From positions 62,001 through 126,000 of the forward strand of contig JASANG010000630.1 of the NCBI GenBank assembly GCA_030248215.1: a stretch of 64,000 nucleotides of DNA. Direction: 5' to 3'. Below the pieces are notes generated by a model that saw only the letters and a list, made by a program, of their open reading frames with translations, ran no database searches and was not told the origin of the DNA. This document shows, in pieces, positions 57,860-64,000 of this stretch; positions within the stretch are counted from its first letter, which is position 1; each line of letters starts with the position of its first letter. The translations under genes and the position numbers were made by a program. Source of the DNA: Enoplolaimus lenunculus. Lineage: Eukaryota; Nematoda; Enoplea; Enoplida; Thoracostomopsidae.

Positions 57860-60780
57860 TTTGGATGAAAGTTTTGGTAGATAAATGAAACTTGCCGATA
57901 GTCATAAGACTGGCTAATACCATTATCTGAACAAATAGCGCAATCCATTTGCGTAAGATTCTGATTGCGTTTTTAGGTTAACAAAATTTGTCTGATCTTT
58001 AATACTGTAAAATCTATTTACCTGCTGGCCTTTGACTACTGCTGCGTCTGGGTTGCGTCAACGGAATCACAAAATTATAACTCCTATCTAGGTAAATACG
58101 TAAAAAAAGGTTTACTAAACATTTAGTTTTATAAACTCTGTCGTTGTAAAAAATACGGCCAGCACTGAACCATATTTCGGTCGTTTTGTCGGGAAGAGCT
58201 TTAAATTATTTGCCCAAAAAACAGACGCATGTGCAATATTTTAAACACCGTTTTTGAGAATTGTTTTAATTTATGTGATAGCCAAAAAAACTGTATAAAT
58301 ATTTCTATCGATTGGACTGCAACCCCCCTAAGCCGAACGCCATTAGCAACAAAGAAACAAGCGTACGACGCTAAACAAAAAATTATTTAAAATAGAAAAA
58401 TTTGATTATCTTACAATATCTGTGCTCGCTTTTCGAGGCCAGCAGTGTACAGGTCATACTCGATTTCCGTTGCGTGTTTGAACCACGAAAACATTACTTA
58501 ATATCGGTATAAATTATCTAACGGTTACAGGCAAATTTTGTCCAAATACTAAGATTAGTTTGCATATTTAATTATACCGGCTCTATTGCTTTCCATGCGC
58601 TCGAACGAGTGACTACGAAACGACAAACACTGTCGTTCTCTATAGATTTAATTTCAGACAGGGGCGTATACAATCGACGGATAAGGGTTTATCTCCCTCT
58701 GTAAAATTTCTAGATGCACTACAAAAACTATTTTATCACAATTAAAATATTCTTTTTGAGTAAAGCCCAAAATATGAGCTCAAGGTATCATGGCTACCTC
58801 TTGAGTTCAAGTATATGATATGTTGCGCGTTAATGCAAAATTGATAATAGTATATTTATAGAACTTTGAATTCTGGCTAGCATGCTGATTTATATAATAA
58901 TTTTGTTGTTAGCTTGAAGCGCATAAGCATGTAGGAAGGTGGTTCAAGACCAATTTGAGAGTACTTAATTGTGTAAAACTGAACAGGTATCGGTTTCATT
59001 GGTCGAATAACTCAGGAAACCTACTTTTTGGACACAACTCTAGATATCCGGTTCCGGTAAAAAACGGATAATTTTGTGGTTTCATTCTACATATGGGTAG
59101 AAAACAGGTAAAAGTAAAATTGCAAAAATGGTCAGTTTCTAATTTTACATTACGGTCGTAATCTAAACTATACTCTGCTCAACAATCTGTAGTTGCACAT
59201 TTTAGCAACCTCTCGCTTCACCGTTAATTAGTCGAAGTGATTGCAATATTCTCAACGCTAACTTTTTAAGGATACGAATTGTTTGAATAAAATTTTTATT
59301 CATACATAGTGCAATATTAACGTATAGCTGGAACTGTGGCCAAATTACGTATGCCTTGCATTGCAAACATCAATCATACTGATAATCGAGACAGTTTGCG
59401 TTGTTATATTAACTATTCAGCATCATCGAATCCGCAATAATTACACACATTTTTGCGCTTACGATTAGCTATGTAATTTTACTAAACCGGGAAAAACTAA
59501 TTTTGTACCGCAAACTGAAAACGAGTTTACGTGATACGACCCAAGCAACTACGTATATATCGCTGGCGGCAGCTAATATGTTATTCCAATATGAACCTTG
59601 TTTGGTTCGTTATCCTTGGTTACCATGACACCATCTAAATAGCAATATACGTCTTTGAGTCGACGGATTGTTAAGGTTTCAAGATTACCTTTGGGGTATC
59701 TTTATCTTTATATTTCGGTCCACGTGCGTGCGTCTTGCGTGTAAAATAGGTATGTATATCTTTCCGGTTCATTGCACGCCGCAAACACTAACCCAACAAA
59801 GCTTGTATAATAATTTGTGTATTCCAAAATTAATAATTTGTTATTTGTGTACGAAATATGAACAGGTATAACTAACATAATTCTGACAATAATTTTGCCA
59901 CTGTAGGGCGGCGGGTAACGACAAATGCGTTCATAAAAGTTAACTATTACTTGTATTGAATAAATCTATTACTTGGCTTAAAAGTTTAGTGGGACCAAAG
60001 TTAAAAACTGAATAATTTTAAAACTGTCTCGAGTAAACTCAGAAAGGTTTAATTTTGCATAGGAGCACTTGCAGTTATAAAGAACAGCGGTTGGCCCAGT
60101 AACTTAGGCCACTTTTATGTTGGGGGTGCGTTATACTACAGTCGAAGAAACCTTGTGAGCGAAAAGCAAAACGCAGTAAGTTCTAATATATTGTTTTGGT
60201 TTTGAAATTCTGGCAGTTGTTTCTATTTTTGCTCCGTCCCTGCTGCTAACCCATGTAAGTAGCTCAATAGCTTTAGTAAGGTTAATTTTTAATAATTCTA
60301 TTTAAATTAAATATAGTTATGTGTTGGTATTGCCAGGCGGTATGTGTATCCTTTTTGCAAACAAAGTCATGACTGGACTGTAATCTATAAAAATATAAGT
60401 ACCCCCCCCAAATGTTGTCGTCTCGTCTGTTTGTTGATTTCAACGTTCGAAAATATGTAGCGGTTTCAAGTTGGTCCATATCTACAACAGATCGAAAGAA
60501 ATTAAACTAAAGTTTATAGAGATGAGCAGAAGCAGTATTTTTTGGGAAAAACGTTGAAAATTGAAAGGATTATAGCGCTACACCTTCAATCAATGTTTCA
60601 GGATTTTTATATATTATAGATACATATATACATATATATCTGAGTACATAAAAATTTGCTTACAAAATTTGGCAAGATAAATATGGCGGTCTTGCACGAA
60701 CCTGGTGGCAAAAATAAATTTCATGCACCAGAAATGCAATAAATCTGGTATAGACCGAGCTATTAAAAATAAATATTTTT
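57860..60780. other. intergenic, no confident gene
   Basis: AT-rich. A frame at 59668-59871 ends near a GTATAA donor-like site (CTKYEQ|GTATAA) but has no acceptor or domain. A minus-strand frame at 60405-60479 with a TTGTAG acceptor is equally weak. Confidence 0.3.
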
Positions 60781-60783
60781 CAG

Positions 60784-60887
60784 TCCGAAACACACACCAC
60801 GCTTATTATACACCTGGAGGTTGTCTCAAATTATTGTCTTCTGACAATTCGCCAAACCTCCGACATTGGTTCTTTGCGACAGGATAA
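60784..60887 (+). CDS. candidate terminal exon
   Basis: A textbook ATTTTTCAG acceptor at 60783 is followed by 34 codons (GGCLKLLSSDNSPNLRHWFF near the end) and TAA at 60885-60887. Codon use looks protein-like, but there is no recognised domain and no clear upstream partner. The opposite strand is also open in places. Confidence 0.3.
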
Positions 60888-61125
60888 AATATGATGACAG
60901 TTGTGACTCTGGTAGCAAAATTGTAGAGTGAGTCGTTGTTATCCAGCACCGAGATTGCCCAAATCTTCCGGCTAATATTTTGGTATGAAAACTTTCTTAT
61001 GCTCTGCGCTTTTAAAACTTGGAATCAAAAGCATCTTTGGGTAGCAAATTTAATATTTTCCAGTTTACATCATATATAACTTGTTGTAATTTTCAATACC
61101 GTTAATATTTACCTCACCTCAAATG

Positions 61126-61350
61126 TTAATACAATTCTGTAAACGGGGCGTTTTGGTTTCTCGAGATGTACCCTGATTTGTGGCGGGGATTTAATTTTGA
61201 TGATTTACATTCCAATGGTTCTATCGGATAAAATTTACACGCTGCGACAGATCCAGAAACTATTGCGAGGGACTCGTAGTATAATGTATAGTCTGGGAAA
61301 TCCTTTGAGTATAGCGATCGAGAAACATAACGTAAATTAGCGGCATACAA
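61126..61350 (-). CDS. candidate exon, 3' end of an unknown gene
   Basis: Seventy-four codons open on the minus strand (YAANLRYVSRSLYSKDFPDY start, ending NAPFTELY then TAA). Amino-acid mix and codon use look protein-like. A GTAAGA donor just upstream (near 61377) implies another exon to the right. No family recognised. Confidence 0.3.
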   Translation of the reverse strand: MYAANLRYVSRSLYSKDFPDYTLYYESLAIVSGSVAACKFYPIEPLECKSSKLNPRHKSGYISRNQNAPFTELY

Positions 61351-61964
61351 GTAAAAATTATCAAGGTAGCGAGCAATCTTACCATTTTCTTATAACAACA
61401 TTTAAATGAGGCTACCAGCAAAGACCCTCTCTACATTCGGCTCTGTTGACGGGTATGTATATATGCTGCCAGTTTGAACCACTTTATATCGCTTTATAAC
61501 AACAATCTTTGAAGTGTAATTTATGGGGTGAATGTTTGTGCCGGGACTGATTTTGTCAACCTGTTACCTGTAAAATTAAAAGTGAATACGTATTTATCCT
61601 ACAAGTGTTATATTTAGACAATTTTGTACTCATGAACGAACGTGTGTATAAAACACAAACTCTGTTTGGAATAGCGCCAAATCAGTCGTATGACCATACG
61701 GAATCGTTTAGTTTAATTGAAAATAAGTTCACATCATTCAACTGAACAACGCCGCAAGCTATGGCGACAGATTTAAGTTATGAAAGATTTTTGAGAAGTT
61801 TTGTCTGCCCCGTAAATTTTTACGAAGTAAATGAAATCGACTTTTTATTCAGATTTTGATGTATATATACAAAGACGAGACGTGCTCTTGAAAAGCTTTA
61901 AAAATGCAAAAATTTTCAAATTTGGACTATTTCGAGGCGAAGCTGGTGATAAAATATATACACA

Positions 61965-61991
61965 TATATAAATATATATATATATATTATA

Positions 61992-62074
<83 letters not shown>
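61965..62074. repeat. (TA)n microsatellite
   Basis: About 110 bp of almost pure TA dinucleotides with a few extra T or A steps. Confidence 0.97.
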
Positions 62075-62076
<2 letters not shown>

Positions 62077-62601
62077 ACGCAAATATTTAGTATCAGAATA
62101 GGACCAACTCATTTTATCGAGAAGACAATTTAAAACTTAATAAAAAGTTTTTTATGTGCGAACACAAATCGTACAATGAATTTCAACTTTTAGTTCAAAG
62201 TGATTGTTCTTGATATTGGAGTCACAACCATAGTAGGATAATGGAATTTAATTTTGAACTGGGTTCACAGCAGAACCAATTTAAACAGTTTCCTGAGCTG
62301 TGTCAAGAAGAGTGACGGTAGGCTGAACACTGAAAAACGATCAGGTCACCGAACACAGCGGCAATGGTGCATTTGGTGTTTTTGGTCTCTCGGTTTAAAT
62401 ATACACAATTGATCGCTTAAGAAAATTGTTTTCAATCAGTGATGCCGAGATGAGTTTGAATCGGACAATGCCGGCATAGGAACTCCACTAAAATATTGAG
62501 TCTTCGGTCAAAAACTGTAACAAATTTTTGACGATAATTTTGCGATGTAGCGTCCATTCGCTACAAAATGCAATACGCATATAAATTTGTTATCTAAACG
62601 C

Positions 62602-62795
62602 AGTGCCGGAGCAGACAGGAGTGGGGGCTTTCCCCAAATTTCATTGTGGGGGCCGTCAAACTCGCGAGCGAAGCGAGCTAGAAACCAGACGCATTTTAAA
62701 ACTTAAGCGGTTTTTGTTTCAACCAGGTAGGGTGGGGACGCCTTTAGGGGTGGGGCCCACGAAATGAGGGGTATGGGGGTGGCTGCTTCGGCCCT
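62602..62795. mobile_element. GCCGGAGCAGACAGG-family element
   Basis: Starts AGTGCCGGAGCAGACAGGAG and ends GGGGTGGCTGCTTCGGCCCTG, an imperfect inverted repeat. The interior has TCGCGAGCGAAGCGAG and AAGCGGTTTTTGTTTCAACC blocks, seen inverted in the copy at 35345. Confidence 0.65.
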
Positions 62796-63688
62796 GCCAA
62801 AACGAGTATAAAACAAATAATTTTTCAGTAATTGCTATAAGCAATAAAAGTGGTCTACAGCTTAATTCTTTCTCACACGAATATTTACAATTTCGTCTGA
62901 AATTTCTTTTCGAACAAGGATTGAAATCGGAGTTTCACCGGTGAAATGCGTCTACCATCGCCACTAAACTATAGGAGCTGGACGCTCGAGCTCGAGGAAG
63001 CTCTCACGTCTTGTGAAGATTTTGTACTGCGCATTTAAGTACACGTAGTAATATAAATGCGCAATACGTTGCAAAGTGTTTCACTTTCATTGCGTTGAGC
63101 AACTGATAGTCAACTCTATACGACAAGAGGTTAAATCATGCGTTTCAAAGTTCCGACAAGGTGCAACTAGAGGTGAAAATACTGGAGACGGATGCCAGCC
63201 AAGCTTTTCCGGAAATGGAGAACAACTTTTAACCATTTCCAAGTTTCCATTTTTGCTTTTTACCAGCGGAAACGTTTTCTCCCGGCAGACCTTTTCTAAA
63301 ATATTCCTCGGCTACATTCACCCAACAAAAAAGAACTCAGTAAATTTTTTTCAGTTTACGTTCCTGTTGCCACCATTAATTTCTTTAAACCTGAGCCTTT
63401 TACCAGGCATGCCGCCGTTGTTCGCACACTTTTAAAACTATTCTTCATTTAGGCGACGTTTCTTAAACTTGCGAACGGTCGCCGCCGGTCTCATTAGCGA
63501 GGCGGTTTTGCGCGTTTTTATCACGATAACCAAACGAAAAGCAACCGGTATTATCAAACACATAGTGTGCGGTGGCTCGGCTGCCTAATGGGTCCCAATT
63601 TTACACCACTACAGCGACAGAGTGTCTCTGTATGAGTGTGAGTTACCGATAATAAGATATATGTTTCGGTTGGGTTTCGTATTTGTCC
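62796..63688. other. intergenic, one long frame of doubtful meaning
   Basis: A 119-codon plus-strand frame (63076-63435) lies here. It has no domain, no signal sequence and no splice context, and part of its sequence (AGTTCCGACAAGGTGCAACTAG) resembles ends of local repeats, so I do not call it a gene. Confidence 0.3.
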
Positions 63689-64000
63689 TCCGGACTGATA
63701 TAGAGAACCGGTTGTTATAAACAATGCTGGTATGCCCCAAGATCGTAGCCAGAGTGAGATGCAGTAAGAAATGAGCCAATATTTAGAAAAAATTTTGGCT
63801 CGCCCTGTAAACGTTTTCCGGACTGATATAGAGAACCAGTTGTTATAAACAATGGTGGTATGCCCCAAGATCGTAGCCAGAGTGAGATGCAGTAGAAATG
63901 ACCAAATATTTAGAAAAAATTTTGGCTCCCCCTGTAAACGTTTTCCGGACTGATATAGAGAACCAGTTGTTATAAACAATGCTGGTATGCCCCAAGATCG
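63689..64000. repeat. tandem repeat, 127-128 bp unit, at least 2.5 copies, running off the window
   Basis: Units start at 63689, 63817 and 63944 with TCCGGACTGATATAGAGAAC. Copies differ by a few substitutions and one-base indels. The near-multiple-of-three length yields a repetitive minus-strand peptide that is an artefact. The array continues beyond 64000. Confidence 0.93.

Noticed and set aside
61904-62101. Tyr/Ile repeat peptide
   Set aside because: Translation of the (TA)n microsatellite.
63076-63435. A 119-codon plus-strand frame as a gene
   Set aside because: No recognisable domain, signal peptide or splice context; local repeat similarity in its first third.
63554-63979. A 141-codon minus-strand frame with internal repeats
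   Set aside because: It is produced by the 127-128 bp tandem array; no domain or splice context.

Overview
The window looks like a stretch of nematode nuclear genome. It has spliced genes with introns of 0.4-4 kb, AT-rich non-coding DNA and very many short dispersed repeats. The main taxonomic clue is TTAGGC, the nematode-type telomere motif, which forms the core of about 18 dispersed elements on both strands and reaches a perfect run of eight units near 23.17 kb. A divergent ionotropic-glutamate-receptor-like gene also fits. I cannot name the species; gene content hints at a non-Caenorhabditis lineage, but that is inference.

Layout. 1-1634 (+): the 3' end of a Ser/Thr/Asn/Gly-rich protein gene of unknown family, two exons. 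6843-10314 (-): a 3-mercaptopyruvate sulfurtransferase / thiosulfate sulfurtransferase (double rhodanese) gene, seven exons, with only the extreme 5' end missing. 14380-19561 (-): a divergent ionotropic glutamate receptor-like channel, four solid exons, with possible further 5' exons at 20755-20928 and 22309-23521. 25024-25942 (+): a small two-exon gene for a single-pass membrane protein. 26-41 kb: almost entirely repeats. 41112-50234 (+): the 3' part (nine exons) of a TBC1D1/TBC1D4 (AS160)-type Rab GTPase-activating protein, ending in a coiled coil. 50.3-64 kb: repeats and AT-rich DNA with only weak exon candidates.

The genes belong to unrelated pathways (sulfur metabolism, membrane signalling, Rab/vesicle traffic), so there is no operon-like logic. 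The accessory content is the notable part. At least seven families of short terminal-inverted-repeat or foldback elements occur: the TTAGGC family with two kinds of end, the GGGTGCAACCGGAATTCC family, the TAGTGACCCGAATAAGAGG family, the GGCCCGTAGCCAGC family, the GCCGGAGCAGACAGG family, the TTGCGCTATA family, and larger foldbacks. There are also several recent tandem duplications and a SINE-like retroposon with a 20-bp perfect target-site duplication. Three breaks in otherwise convincing reading frames all sit in homopolymers and may be consensus errors rather than mutations.
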